Below are positions 45,558 through 53,752 of a DNA stretch of 60,096 bases, one piece after another. The DNA comes from Pseudomonas rhizoryzae. GTDB taxonomy: Bacteria; Pseudomonadota; Gammaproteobacteria; Pseudomonadales; Pseudomonadaceae. The stretch lies in assembly GCF_005250615.1 (NCBI RefSeq), contig NZ_SULM01000019.1:1-60096 (forward strand), written 5' to 3'. Made by a program: the position numbers and the translations under genes. Position 1 is the stretch's first letter. Each line of letters begins with the position of its first letter. Under the pieces are notes generated by a model. The model searched no databases, was not told the DNA's origin, and saw only the letters and a program-made list of their open reading frames with translations.

Positions 45558-46969
45558 GCGCGCAAGCTAACGTAAGGCAGGCCGGCTTCATCGCCGTGGA
45601 AGTGCTGTTTGGCCTGATCGTGTTGTCGATCCTTGCGGGGATCGGCATCAACCAGTTGATGAACCGCATGGACTCCCAGAACTACCAGATCGCGGCCGAC
45701 CAGCAAAAGCAGGTAGCGGATGCCGCGGCCAAGTACCTCAAGGACAACTTCGCCACGGTCTACGCCGCGGCCGGCACCACGACGCCGGCGCAGATCACGC
45801 CGGCGATGCTGCGCAACACTAATTACCTCCCCGCTGGCGTCACTGACACCAATGCTTTCGGTCAGACCTTCGTCGTGCTCGCCAGAAGGGTGGGCACCAA
45901 CCAACTCGAATCTATTGTGCTCACCACCGGTGGCCAGACCATCGATGAGATGGGTACTCGTGAAATCGCCGAAAATCTCGGCGCTCCGGGTGGCTTCGTC
46001 CCAGTCACCAACACCGGCATCGTCCAGGGCGTGCGTGGAGGCTGGTCGCTTACGCTCAGCAACTACGGTGTGAATCCGGGCGCGGGCCATACCGCCAGTG
46101 CCTTATTCCTTCAGGGCGGCACCCTGGCCAACGACTACCTCTACCGCAATGCCATCGCCGGCAAGCCGGAGCTGAACCGGATGAACACCGCGCTGAACAT
46201 GGGCGGTAACGACCTGAACAACGCGGCCAATATCACCGCCTCGGGTACCGCCAGCATCTCTGGCGACGTGAATGCCGGCCGCAACGTCAATGCCAGTGGC
46301 AACGTGAACCTCAATGGCACAGTCACCGCTGGCGGCGACCTGCGGGCTGGATCCATGTACCTGCAGGGCAATGCCTCGATGAATGGCAATGCAACAGTCG
46401 GCGGCAGTGTCGCTGTGACAGGAGACGTCACCACCGGCTCGATGTACGCCCGCGGCAACGTCCAGGGCGTCACTGCCAGCATGTCGGGAGAAACCTACAC
46501 CACAGGCTGGTTCAGGACCCGAGGGGACACCGGCTGGTACAGCGAAAAATGGGGTGGTGGCTGGCACATGACCGATAGCGACTGGATCAGGGCCTATGCA
46601 GGAAAGAACGTGTACACGCCGGGGCAAATGCGCGGCAACAGCCTGTTCTCGGAGGGACGTACTTACGTTGGTGAATACCTTCAGCTCAACGGCACCGCCA
46701 ATGAAAAAGATGGCTGCAACCCGAATGGTCTGGTGAGCCGCGACGGCGCAGGCAAGCTTCTGTCCTGCCAAAATGGGTTGTGGAAGCCGATGGCCTCAGA
46801 TGTCTCAGGGACGATCTGTGGCATGGCAACCAACTACTGTGGTTGGGATGGGAACATCCGCTGCCAAGGCATGGATCCATATTGCGGGGTCTGTCCTTCG
46901 GGCTACTACCTGGTGCATTGGATTGTTCAAGAAGGCGATAAGAATCGATACGTCTGCGCCAAATCCTGA
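45554..46969 (+). CDS. pilV: PilV, minor pilin/tip adhesin
   Basis: A 471-residue prepilin: leader SAQANVRQAG, then FIAVEVLFGLIVLSILAGIG (Glu at mature position 5) and a pilin stalk (SQNYQIAADQQKQVADAAAK). Residues 215-310 are repeats of the type GDVNAGRNVNASGNVNLNGT and predict a beta-helix. The C-terminal 150 residues are Cys-rich (CGMATNYCGWDGNIRCQGMD, YCGVCPSG) and should be the receptor-binding tip. In R64 this part is switched by a shufflon; I see no inverted alternative segments or recombinase here. ATG 45554 lies nine bases after AGGAG. Confidence 0.87.
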   Translation: MSAQANVRQAGFIAVEVLFGLIVLSILAGIGINQLMNRMDSQNYQIAADQQKQVADAAAKYLKDNFATVYAAAGTTTPAQITPAMLRNTNYLPAGVTDTNAFGQTFVVLARRVGTNQLESIVLTTGGQTIDEMGTREIAENLGAPGGFVPVTNTGIVQGVRGGWSLTLSNYGVNPGAGHTASALFLQGGTLANDYLYRNAIAGKPELNRMNTALNMGGNDLNNAANITASGTASISGDVNAGRNVNASGNVNLNGTVTAGGDLRAGSMYLQGNASMNGNATVGGSVAVTGDVTTGSMYARGNVQGVTASMSGETYTTGWFRTRGDTGWYSEKWGGGWHMTDSDWIRAYAGKNVYTPGQMRGNSLFSEGRTYVGEYLQLNGTANEKDGCNPNGLVSRDGAGKLLSCQNGLWKPMASDVSGTICGMATNYCGWDGNIRCQGMDPYCGVCPSGYYLVHWIVQEGDKNRYVCAKS

Positions 46970-46989
46970 ATCACCCCCAAGGTTAAGTC

Positions 46990-47427
46990 ATGCCCATTCT
47001 CTGGATTATCCTCTCGGTTGGCCTGATCGCCATGGGCTCCCTGACAGACATCGTGAACCGTGGGGATGAGAGACGTCTTGCCGTCGATGTCTCAGCCCTG
47101 GCTCACAATCTGCTGATCTACCGTAACGCCCTTGCCGAATACGCTTACAAAAACCCTGGCGCCAACGGGGTTCCAGCAGATTCGGCACTAGCGTTGCCAA
47201 CGTGGTGGATACACGCTCCGGGTGTGAGCGGCTATGTTCAAGCCGGCTCCAGTTACACCTACTACCCGACGCCGCCTAATGGGCTGGTCACGGCACTGAG
47301 TGAGCTTACGGAATCCACCGCGGTTGGTTATGCCTCAGGCGGCCAGCTGATAAGCCCTACGGGAGGTGCAACCGGCATCGTCCTCCCCGCTGCAGTGCCC
47401 ACCGGGGCGGCCGTAGCCTATCGTTGA
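46990..47427 (+). CDS. pilM: PilM, pilus biogenesis protein
   Basis: The 145-residue product has an N-terminal membrane segment (ILWIILSVGLIAMGSLTDIV) and a periplasmic domain with LAVDVSALAHNLLIYRNALA and ALPTWWIHAPGVSGYVQAG, the PilM type of R64-like thin pili. In these ICEs it closes the pil operon, as here. Function beyond a requirement for pilus formation is unknown. Confidence 0.82.
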   Translation: MPILWIILSVGLIAMGSLTDIVNRGDERRLAVDVSALAHNLLIYRNALAEYAYKNPGANGVPADSALALPTWWIHAPGVSGYVQAGSSYTYYPTPPNGLVTALSELTESTAVGYASGGQLISPTGGATGIVLPAAVPTGAAVAYR

Positions 47428-47496
47428 GCGCCGATGTCTCTCCCCCTGCTCTAGCGCGGTCATCTACAATGCCCAACTCTCGCCCTGGGGGGAGGC

Positions 47497-47634
47497 ATGA
47501 CGGCTGCGGCACTTCATCTCCTTGATGAAAGCTATCCAATCGAAAGTCTGCCCGCCGCTGGAGCGATGCCATGCTTCAACTCCGGTGAAGGCTGCAAAGC
47601 AACCACCGGTAGCAATCTGCAAGGAAGAACATGA
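47497..47634 (+). CDS. Possible 45-codon upstream ORF of the acyltransferase
   Basis: ATG 47497 follows a G-rich GGGGGGAGG with only one base of spacing. The frame (ALHLLDESYPIESLPAAGAM, PCFNSGEGCKATTGSNLQG) ends in a TGA overlapping the acyltransferase ATG by four bases. It could be a leader peptide coupling translation, or chance. The rest of 47428-47496 shows nothing recognisable. Confidence 0.3.
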   Translation: MTAAALHLLDESYPIESLPAAGAMPCFNSGEGCKATTGSNLQGRT

Positions 47635-49523
47635 AATTTCGCCGTGACATAAACGCGCTCCGCGCACTGGCCGTCTCCCTAGTCATCCTCTTTCACTTCA
47701 AAGTCCCAGGATTCGACTCTGGCTTTATTGGCGTTGATATATTTTTCGTCATATCCGGCTTCTTAATGACCAGCATCATATTGTCGGGCTTCGAAAAAAA
47801 CAGCTTCTCTCTTTTGCAGTTTTACCAACATCGGGCTAGACGGATCATTCCTGCATTAGCTGTGCTGTGCACAGCGCTTCTAGCATTTGGTTTCTACGCG
47901 CTACCGAATGACGACCTCAGATCTTTGATTCGAGATATAAAATCCAGCCTTCTATTTTTCAGTAATTTCGAGCTGGCTCGTGATGGTGATTATTTTCAAG
48001 CCCCGATCAATGAGCATTGGCTGCTGCATACCTGGTCACTATCAGCCGAATGGCAATTCTACCTGCTATACCCGCTGATACTCTTGGGTCTGCGAAAGAC
48101 GGCGCCCCCTAAAGCCATACCGCTCACTCTCGCGGCTCTATGCGCTCTTTCCTACGCGCTATCTTGCTACTTAACTCCAATAGCGCCCTCTAAGGCTTTC
48201 TATCTACTACCGACACGCGCCTTTGAAATGCTGGCAGGCGGACTGGCCTTCGTCGTGAAGGATAAAATCGCCGCACACTCCAAGGCGTATCCACTGTTGG
48301 TCGGTTACGCAGCAATCGCTGCGTCGATAGCACTCCTGAATCCAGCGGATGACTGGCCTGGGTACCTAGCCATCCTACCTGTAGCCGGCACCGTGCTGAT
48401 CATCGTCGCTGCAGCTGAATTCAGGGTTTACCGCCTGAGCGCCGTTCAGTGGCTCGGCAAGATTTCCTATTCAGCCTATCTATGGCACTGGCCGCTCGTT
48501 GTCGTCCTCTACTTCATGGGCAAATTAAACGATGCTAAATGGGTAGCGTCAGCCATAGGATTGACCCTGATATTGGCTTCGCTCTCATATCGTCTGGTTG
48601 AGCAACGATTCAAGACTAAAAGTTCCCATGGACGCTCTATCATTCATTACGTAGGCTTCACGGCCCTATTCGTCGTCGCGGCGAGCTTGCTGTCAACCTT
48701 TGCTAAATCTCATCCAGACTTGAGAGCAGCTCAAAGAGATGACCACCCGCCCGTCTATAAAAGCAGCCTTTTTGATCAAACCTGCTCTTTCTATAGCCAA
48801 GGCACCGCCACCTGCATCATGGGCAAAGGTCCCATTCGTGCCATATTGATCGGGGACAGCCATGCACAGGCCACAGCTGCGGCCCTGCAAATAGACAACC
48901 CGGAAGCAGCCATAGTCTGGGCTCAAGGCGGTTGTCCTTTGCTCAATGACTTTGAGATGCGTGACAAGAAAGATCAGGCTCTATGCCAAAGCTTCCTAGA
49001 GGAAAAGCTGAAAACGCTTGCGACCGATTACAAAGGCGTACCGGTAGTTATATTCAACCGATATTCGCTGTACCGAGATCCGGCCAGCGGCCACTACATA
49101 TCCTCCGTAAATGAACCGGGGACATCTACCCTGAATGACGCTTACAGCAAGCAATTCCGCCGGACTGTTTGCACTATCGCACAGGATCATCCTGTCTTCC
49201 TGGTCAAGCCCGTTCCAACGATGCCATTCAACGTCTATAAGGCGACTGCGCTGCAAAAGCGCCTGATGGCTAGCTCCTCAGATTTCAGTATTCCGGTTGA
49301 AGACTATTATCGAGCCAACAGGTCTTCGTTGCAGATGATCGATGAGGTTGCTCAAGCGTGTAACGCTCGGACGCTTGATCCCATGCCAAGGCTTTGCCCA
49401 GAGGGACGGTGCCTTGGGGCCAAGAACGGGAAGTCCCTTTATGTCGACGACAACCACCTCGTTGATGCGGGCAACCTTCTGTTGAAAGGACTATTCGAGC
49501 CTGTCTTTCAGGTCACGCAATGA
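47631..49523 (+). CDS. OafA-type membrane acyltransferase with SGNH domain
   Basis: This 630-residue protein starts FRRDINALRALAVSLVILFH and VDIFFVISGFLMTSIIL, the acyltransferase-3 signature with about ten membrane spans (to about 340). The C-terminal periplasmic SGNH domain follows, with nucleophile block GDSHAQ near 407 and the Asp-His pair DDNH near 613. The family O-acetylates lipopolysaccharide, capsule or other surface glycans. Base composition is clearly lower in G+C than its neighbours and codon choice is different, so it was acquired separately. It is a guest between pilM and topB and may alter the surface of the host to block phages or a second ICE. Confidence 0.9.
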   Translation: MKFRRDINALRALAVSLVILFHFKVPGFDSGFIGVDIFFVISGFLMTSIILSGFEKNSFSLLQFYQHRARRIIPALAVLCTALLAFGFYALPNDDLRSLIRDIKSSLLFFSNFELARDGDYFQAPINEHWLLHTWSLSAEWQFYLLYPLILLGLRKTAPPKAIPLTLAALCALSYALSCYLTPIAPSKAFYLLPTRAFEMLAGGLAFVVKDKIAAHSKAYPLLVGYAAIAASIALLNPADDWPGYLAILPVAGTVLIIVAAAEFRVYRLSAVQWLGKISYSAYLWHWPLVVVLYFMGKLNDAKWVASAIGLTLILASLSYRLVEQRFKTKSSHGRSIIHYVGFTALFVVAASLLSTFAKSHPDLRAAQRDDHPPVYKSSLFDQTCSFYSQGTATCIMGKGPIRAILIGDSHAQATAAALQIDNPEAAIVWAQGGCPLLNDFEMRDKKDQALCQSFLEEKLKTLATDYKGVPVVIFNRYSLYRDPASGHYISSVNEPGTSTLNDAYSKQFRRTVCTIAQDHPVFLVKPVPTMPFNVYKATALQKRLMASSSDFSIPVEDYYRANRSSLQMIDEVAQACNARTLDPMPRLCPEGRCLGAKNGKSLYVDDNHLVDAGNLLLKGLFEPVFQVTQ

Positions 49524-49590
49524 GGGACGCGTCTAAACCATCATGAGGCTGGATACGGTTAGCCGCTGAGGCCGTGCCAGTCCTCTGGCA

Positions 49591-49631
49591 GGGTTCATCC
49601 GAACGCCATGTGGCGGTGGACAGGTGAACCC
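49591..49631 (+). promoter_or_regulatory. Hairpin burying the topB RBS
   Basis: GGGTTCA (49591-49597) pairs with TGAACCC (49625-49631), which ends exactly at the ATG of topB. Inner pairs TCC/GGA (49598-49600/49618-49620) and GCCA/TGGC (49605-49608/49611-49614) extend the stem. The AGGTGA RBS is inside it. Confidence 0.6.
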
Positions 49632-51656
49632 ATGCGAGTTTTTTTGTGCGAGAAGCCCAGTCAGGGCAAAGACATTGCCCGGGTGCTCGGCGCCACCGGG
49701 CGCGGTGAGGGCTGCATTCACGGTCAGGGGGTGGTAGTGACCTGGGGGATCGGCCACCTTCTGGAGCAGGCGCCACCCGAGGCCTACGATCCGCAGTTGA
49801 AGTCCTGGTCGCTGGAAGCGCTGCCGATTTTACCGGCGAACTGGAAGGTCGAAGTCAAGCCCAAGACCAGCAGCCAGTTCAAGGTGGTCAAGGCACTGCT
49901 CAAGGAAGCGACCGAACTGGTCATCGCCACCGACGCCGATCGCGAGGGCGAGATGATCGCCCGCGAGCTGCTGGAGCACTGCGGCTACCGCGGCCCCGTC
50001 CAGCGGTTGTGGCTATCAGCGCTCAACGACGCCTCGATCCGGCAGGCCCTGGCGAGCCTCAAGCCCGGGACTGAGACATTCTCCATGTATCACTCGGCAC
50101 TCGCGCGCTCCCGGGCGGACTGGTTGATCGGCATGAACTTCACCCGGCTGTTTACCCTTCTCGGCCGCCAGGCCGGCTACAGTGGGGTGCTGTCGGTAGG
50201 ACGGGTGCAGACGCCTACGCTGCGCCTGGTGGTCGACCGCGATCGGGAGATCGCCCACTTCGTCCCGGTGCCGTTCTGGAGCCTGGACGTGCTGCTGGCC
50301 GCCAACGGCCAAACCTTCACCGCCCAGTGGCGACCTGCCCGCGACATCACCGATGACGAGGGGCGCTGCCTGGACCAGCGCCATGCCCAGGCCGCGCAAG
50401 CGCGCCTCACGGCGGGATCTACCGCCATTGCAGTGTCGGTTGAGACCGAGCGGGTCAAGGAGGTAGCGCCCCTACCCTTCGATCTGGGCACGCTGCAGGA
50501 GATCTGCTCGAAGAAGCTCGGCCTCGGGGCCCAGGAGACCCTGAACGTCGCCCAGGCGTTGTATGAGACGCACAAGGCGACGACCTACCCAAGGACCGAC
50601 TGCGGCTACCTGCCCACCAGCATGCTGCCGGAGGTGCCGGCCGTGCTCGAGGCGATCCGGCGCACGGACCCGTCCATTGCCCTGGTGCTGGCCAGCATTG
50701 ATCCGGCGCAGCGCTCGCGAGCCTGGAACGACGCCAAGATCACCGCGCACCACGGCATCATCCCGACCCTGGAGCCTGCCAACCTGGCGGCCATGAGCGA
50801 CAAGGAACGTGCGGTCTACAGCCTGATTCGCGCGCACTACCTCGCCCAGTTCATGCCCCACCACGAGTTCGACCGGACAGTGGCGGATTTCGACTGCAAC
50901 CAGGTGGCGTTGCGGGCGGTGGGCAAGCGCATCGTCGTGCCCGGCTGGAAAACGCTGTTCCAGGCCGCGCGTGCCGCTGAGGATGATGAGGACAGCCAGG
51001 AAAAGGACCGCTCGCAGATCCTGCCGCCGCTGCAGAACGCCTCCCGCGCCCAGGTGCAGCAGGCTCAGCTCAAGGCGCAGCAGACGCAACCACCCAAGCC
51101 CTACACCGAAGGCGATCTCATTAAGGCGATGAAGACCGTGGCCAAGCTGGTGACCGACCCACGCCTGGCCGCCAAGCTCAAGGAAACCACCGGCATCGGC
51201 ACCGAGGCCACCCGGGCCAGCATCATCCAGGGGCTGATCGATCGTCAGTTCCTGCTCAAGAAGGGCAAGGCAGTGCGGGCATCCGACGCCGGCTTCTCAT
51301 TGATCGCCGCGGTGCCCCCGGCAGTGGCCGACCCGGGCACTACCGCTATCTGGGAGCAGGCCCTGGACATGATCGAGGCCGGCACCATGCAGCTGGATGA
51401 CTTCATCGCCAAGCAGGGCGCCTGGATCGGCAAGCTGGTCGCCCAATATTGCCAGACCACGCTCCACATCAAGGTCCCGGAGGGTCCGTCCTGCCCGCTC
51501 TGCCAGGGCAAGATGGCGCAGCGAAAGGGTAAGAGCGGCGACTTCTGGTCCTGCCTGCGCTACCCCGACTGCAAGGGCCTGGTGAACATCGAAACGTCGA
51601 AAGGGAAAGGCAAGGGCGGCCCAGGAAAAGCCAAGCGCAGCAGCGCTTCGGCGTAG
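49632..51656 (+). CDS. topB: DNA topoisomerase III of the ICE
   Basis: A 674-residue type IA topoisomerase: the Toprim domain opens RVFLCEKPSQGKDIARVLGA, with metal-binding IATDADREGEMIARELL, RVQTPTLRLVVDRDREI, and the catalytic Tyr in KATTYPRTDCGYLP near 317. A zinc ribbon (CPLCQG ... CLRYPDCKG) and a basic tail follow. It decatenates replicating DNA and is a core gene of this ICE class. I chose ATG 49632, directly after the hairpin, over an upstream in-frame start that lies within it. Confidence 0.93.
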   Translation: MRVFLCEKPSQGKDIARVLGATGRGEGCIHGQGVVVTWGIGHLLEQAPPEAYDPQLKSWSLEALPILPANWKVEVKPKTSSQFKVVKALLKEATELVIATDADREGEMIARELLEHCGYRGPVQRLWLSALNDASIRQALASLKPGTETFSMYHSALARSRADWLIGMNFTRLFTLLGRQAGYSGVLSVGRVQTPTLRLVVDRDREIAHFVPVPFWSLDVLLAANGQTFTAQWRPARDITDDEGRCLDQRHAQAAQARLTAGSTAIAVSVETERVKEVAPLPFDLGTLQEICSKKLGLGAQETLNVAQALYETHKATTYPRTDCGYLPTSMLPEVPAVLEAIRRTDPSIALVLASIDPAQRSRAWNDAKITAHHGIIPTLEPANLAAMSDKERAVYSLIRAHYLAQFMPHHEFDRTVADFDCNQVALRAVGKRIVVPGWKTLFQAARAAEDDEDSQEKDRSQILPPLQNASRAQVQQAQLKAQQTQPPKPYTEGDLIKAMKTVAKLVTDPRLAAKLKETTGIGTEATRASIIQGLIDRQFLLKKGKAVRASDAGFSLIAAVPPAVADPGTTAIWEQALDMIEAGTMQLDDFIAKQGAWIGKLVAQYCQTTLHIKVPEGPSCPLCQGKMAQRKGKSGDFWSCLRYPDCKGLVNIETSKGKGKGGPGKAKRSSASA

Positions 51657-52411
51657 GCTCCAGGGCCGGTGGGAGCTTTCTTGCCTTTGTCACGGTCACA
51701 GCCCCATAATGCAAGCGTTCCACCCCGCTCGCGCGCTGGCGGTCATCAGCGGCAACCCCGGAGCTTCTCGACCTGGTCCTGAAGCTCCACCCCCAAGAGC
51801 ACGCTAAGCATCGGGTAGGGCGTGTAGATCTTTGCGTGATGCTCTCCCTGTGTCTCCCTGCTCCGCAGCTGACACGCAGCCGTCTAACTTCGTGATAAGC
51901 GGGTTTACAGGCACATAGGGCTCACAGAAGGTTCGGTGCACACTGTACTTCGGGCCGACCTGGTGTGTTGGCCCACACTGTTCCTCCCCTTCAGCTGCAT
52001 TCGAAGGGTAGCCTGGTCCTCTCGGCATCGCCTGGTGGACGAGGCTACCCGTCGGGTAGCCCTCCTCTCTGCCGGTGCCCGCCGGCGCAAAAATGGGATC
52101 CCTTTGTGCGCGGATGCGTGCCTTGCGATTACTGGCCCTAGCCACGATAACGGGTCGGGTGAATGCGACGATCATCAGGACGGTAGGTCAATGCCCAGGG
52201 ACCACCAGTGCCGGTGCTCACGCTCACAGGTGGCATCTTTCTCTTGAGCTCCACTAGCCTCACCCTCGCCGAGGCGCCTTGCTGCTAGACCCAGCGCTGC
52301 GCCTGGCGCGCTTCTCCTGCCCCCTTCCTCGCTCCACCGCCGCTTCCGTTCCCGCCCTGCTATACCCTCCTTCCGCTTGACAGCCCTATCCGCCGCCTCC
52401 GATGATTGCCC
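51657..52411. other. Gene-free stretch after topB with a 19-bp palindrome
   Basis: No ORF on either strand looks protein-like. It contains GTGTG/CACAC (51963-51978), a half-site GGGTAGCC (52006-52013) and the palindrome GGCTACCCGTCGGGTAGCC (52043-52061), 9+1+9. A one-base centre suits a protein-binding site better than an RNA hairpin. An origin of transfer, an operator or a small RNA gene are all possible; I see no proof of any. Confidence 0.5.
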
Positions 52412-52565
52412 CATGTTCCGCTGACGTGGTCAGCAACATGCCCAGGCAGCTCAGGATCTCAAGACTGCAACGTGGCCACCCACGTCGATCCGAACCCATA
52501 GTTCGCCAAGCTTCCGGAGGCGCGAACGGTTGACCGGTTCTTCCGGTTGATGGAGGCACCTCACA
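52412..52565 (+). ncRNA. Structured multi-hairpin element, copy 1
   Basis: Five stems can be drawn: GCTGAC/GTCAGC (52420-52434, extended by CATGTT/AACATG), TGCC/GGCA, ACGTGG/CCACGT (52470-52485), GTTCGCC/GGCG(C)GAAC (52501-52527) and ACCGG/CCGGT (52533-52547). A second copy at 53544 keeps all five although the sequence differs. It lies just upstream of the hairpin leader of the 52651 gene, so it may be a 5' UTR element or a small RNA. Confidence 0.6.
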
Positions 52566-52584
52566 CATCTGCTCGACCTACCCA

Positions 52585-52649
52585 GCGGGGACACACTCCC
52601 CCGCCCGGAATCAGTGTTTCTCCGCATTACTCACCTGCAGGAGAAACAC
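52585..52649 (+). promoter_or_regulatory. Two-hairpin leader burying the RBS of the 52651 gene
   Basis: First hairpin GCGGGG/CCCCGC (52585-52590/52599-52604). Second, GTGTTTCTCC (52614-52623) is a perfect 10-bp complement of GGAGAAACAC (52640-52649). The Shine-Dalgarno GGAG is inside the second arm and the ATG is at 52651, one base on. Confidence 0.75.
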
Positions 52650-52650
52650 C

Positions 52651-53070
52651 ATGACCACCCCTACCCTGAGCTATCGCTTTGGCGAATCCGTCGGTACTGC
52701 CCTGCGTGAAATCATTCGCTCCGTGCGTAATGCCCAAGCCCAGGCACGTGCTGCGCGTCCGTCCATAGCACCGGCTGAACGTCGTGTAGTCGAGTTCCCA
52801 CAACCGATCGTATCGGCTGCTGTGCTCGAGGAGATGGATCACGTGCCGGCGTTCGTTCGCCGAAACGCGATCGACCTCAACACCTGGTTCAAGCAAAACA
52901 CCCAGGAAGCCCAGCCTGAAAAGCCCAAGCGCGAGCGTAAGCCGCGCAAACCCAAGGCTGCCGCCTCTGTCACTGAGCCCGCCCAGTCGCCAGCGCCCCG
53001 CGTGCTGCGTCCGGGCTCACTGGACCAGCTGATCGCCCCGTTCGACCCTGAGGTCGCGCTGGCCAGCTGA
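52651..53070 (+). CDS. Small basic hypothetical protein
   Basis: This 139-residue product has an N-terminal helical part (YRFGESVGTALREIIRSVRN) and a Lys/Arg/Pro-rich segment (KPKRERKPRKPKAAASV) that could bind nucleic acid like an AT-hook, and ends in FDPEVALAS. No family is recognised. Its RBS is held in a 10-bp perfect inverted repeat, and a multi-hairpin element lies upstream. It is the first of the small-gene series to 56.3 kb. Confidence 0.7.
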   Translation: MTTPTLSYRFGESVGTALREIIRSVRNAQAQARAARPSIAPAERRVVEFPQPIVSAAVLEEMDHVPAFVRRNAIDLNTWFKQNTQEAQPEKPKRERKPRKPKAAASVTEPAQSPAPRVLRPGSLDQLIAPFDPEVALAS

Positions 53071-53085
53071 TTCACACCTCACCCA

Positions 53086-53149
53086 CCCCTGTCGGGAAAC
53101 CTCCCGTCAGGGGGGTTTTCCTGATTTCACCCCTTGATCAAGGAAAACC
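53086..53149 (+). promoter_or_regulatory. Two-hairpin leader burying the RBS of the 53150 gene
   Basis: CCCCTG-T-CGGGA pairs with TCCCG-T-CAGGGG (53086-53097/53102-53113), followed by GGTTTT, so it may also act as a weak terminator. GGTTTTCC (53114-53121) is a perfect complement of GGAAAACC (53142-53149), which contains the RBS and ends at the ATG. Confidence 0.75.
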
Positions 53150-53326
53150 ATGACCTCAAAGAAACTCGCGGCGGTCGCTGAGGACCTCCGCAAGATCGGC
53201 ACTACCTCGGTAGCCGCTGGTCTAGTGGGTGTCTTCCTGAGCGATCATCGGCTGCTAACGGCTTACGCCATTGCAGCAGGTGTTATAATCTGGCTCGTAG
53301 GCATCTACTTCACCTCGGAGGAATGA
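53150..53326 (+). CDS. Small membrane protein, 58 residues
   Basis: Begins TSKKLAAVAEDLRKIGTTSV and has two likely membrane spans (SVAAGLVGVFLSD and YAIAAGVIIWLVGIYF), ending TSEE. Size and topology recall holins or small toxins, but no family is recognised. The next small membrane-protein gene starts one base after its stop. The RBS is in the 53114-53149 inverted repeat. Confidence 0.65.
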   Translation: MTSKKLAAVAEDLRKIGTTSVAAGLVGVFLSDHRLLTAYAIAAGVIIWLVGIYFTSEE

Positions 53327-53327
53327 C

Positions 53328-53453
53328 ATGAGTCAGACCGCCTTTGGGATCACCATGTTGTCATTGCTGCTGATCGTCTGTGTTGGTACGCCTGTCTGGC
53401 TAGACTGGCCCAACGTCAAAGACAAGGCATTGAAGCTGATCCGCTCGCATTGA
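53328..53453 (+). CDS. Small single-span membrane protein, 41 residues
   Basis: The product has one membrane segment (FGITMLSLLLIVCVGTPVWL) followed by a basic tail (DWPNVKDKALKLIRSH). A CTCGGAGGA RBS lies at the end of the preceding gene, so the two are coupled. No family is recognised. A strong intrinsic terminator follows 16 bases after the stop. Confidence 0.6.
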   Translation: MSQTAFGITMLSLLLIVCVGTPVWLDWPNVKDKALKLIRSH

Positions 53454-53468
53454 TGCACCGCTCTACCA

Positions 53469-53491
53469 AAGCCCTCCTCGGAGGGCTTTTT
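53469..53491 (+). terminator. Intrinsic terminator after the small membrane-protein pair
   Basis: AAGCCCTCC and GGAGGGCTT form a 9-bp stem with a two-base loop, followed by a T-run. It separates the 53150-53453 pair from the second structured element. Confidence 0.85.
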
Positions 53492-53543
53492 CATTTCAGG
53501 GGTATTGACAAGCGATACGGCCCTGAACATTCTGAGGACGTAT

Positions 53544-53690
53544 GCCGCTGACGTTGTCAGCAACATGCCCCAGGCAGTTTCGGATCTCACGACTGCGATG
53601 CGCCCCAGGCGCATTGATCCAAACCCAAGTTCGCTAAGCATTCGGTAGCGCGAACGATTGACCGGCACCCCCGGTTGATGAATGCACCTT
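53544..53690 (+). ncRNA. Structured multi-hairpin element, copy 2
   Basis: Aligns with 52412-52565 along its length. Stems: GCTGAC/GTCAGC (53547-53561), TGCC/GGCA, ATGCGCC/GGCGCAT (53598-53614), GTTCGCT/AGCG(C)GAAC (53629-53655) and ACCGG/CCGGT (53661-53675). Stem 3 has a different sequence from copy 1 but is fully paired, and stem 4 has C-G changed to T-A. It lies upstream of the hairpin leader of the 53753 gene. Confidence 0.6.
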
Positions 53691-53697
53691 CCACCCA

Positions 53698-53748
53698 CCC
53701 TCGACGGGACTACCCGTCAGGGCCGGTCTCCGTCACAACCTGGAGACC
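53698..53748 (+). promoter_or_regulatory. Two-hairpin leader burying the RBS of the 53753 gene
   Basis: CCC..GACGGG pairs with CCCGTC.GGG (53698-53708/53713-53722). GGTCTCC (53725-53731) is a perfect complement of GGAGACC (53742-53748), which contains the GGAG RBS four bases before the ATG. Confidence 0.75.
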
Positions 53749-53752
53749 TTCC

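Noticed and set aside
45554-46969. Shufflon in pilV
   Set aside because: No inverted cassette copies or 19-bp recombination repeats seen after pilV, and no recombinase gene nearby.
53675-53752. Longer N-terminus for the 53753 protein
   Set aside because: The extra 26 codons run through the two leader hairpins and lack an RBS; ATG 53753 has GGAG at proper spacing.
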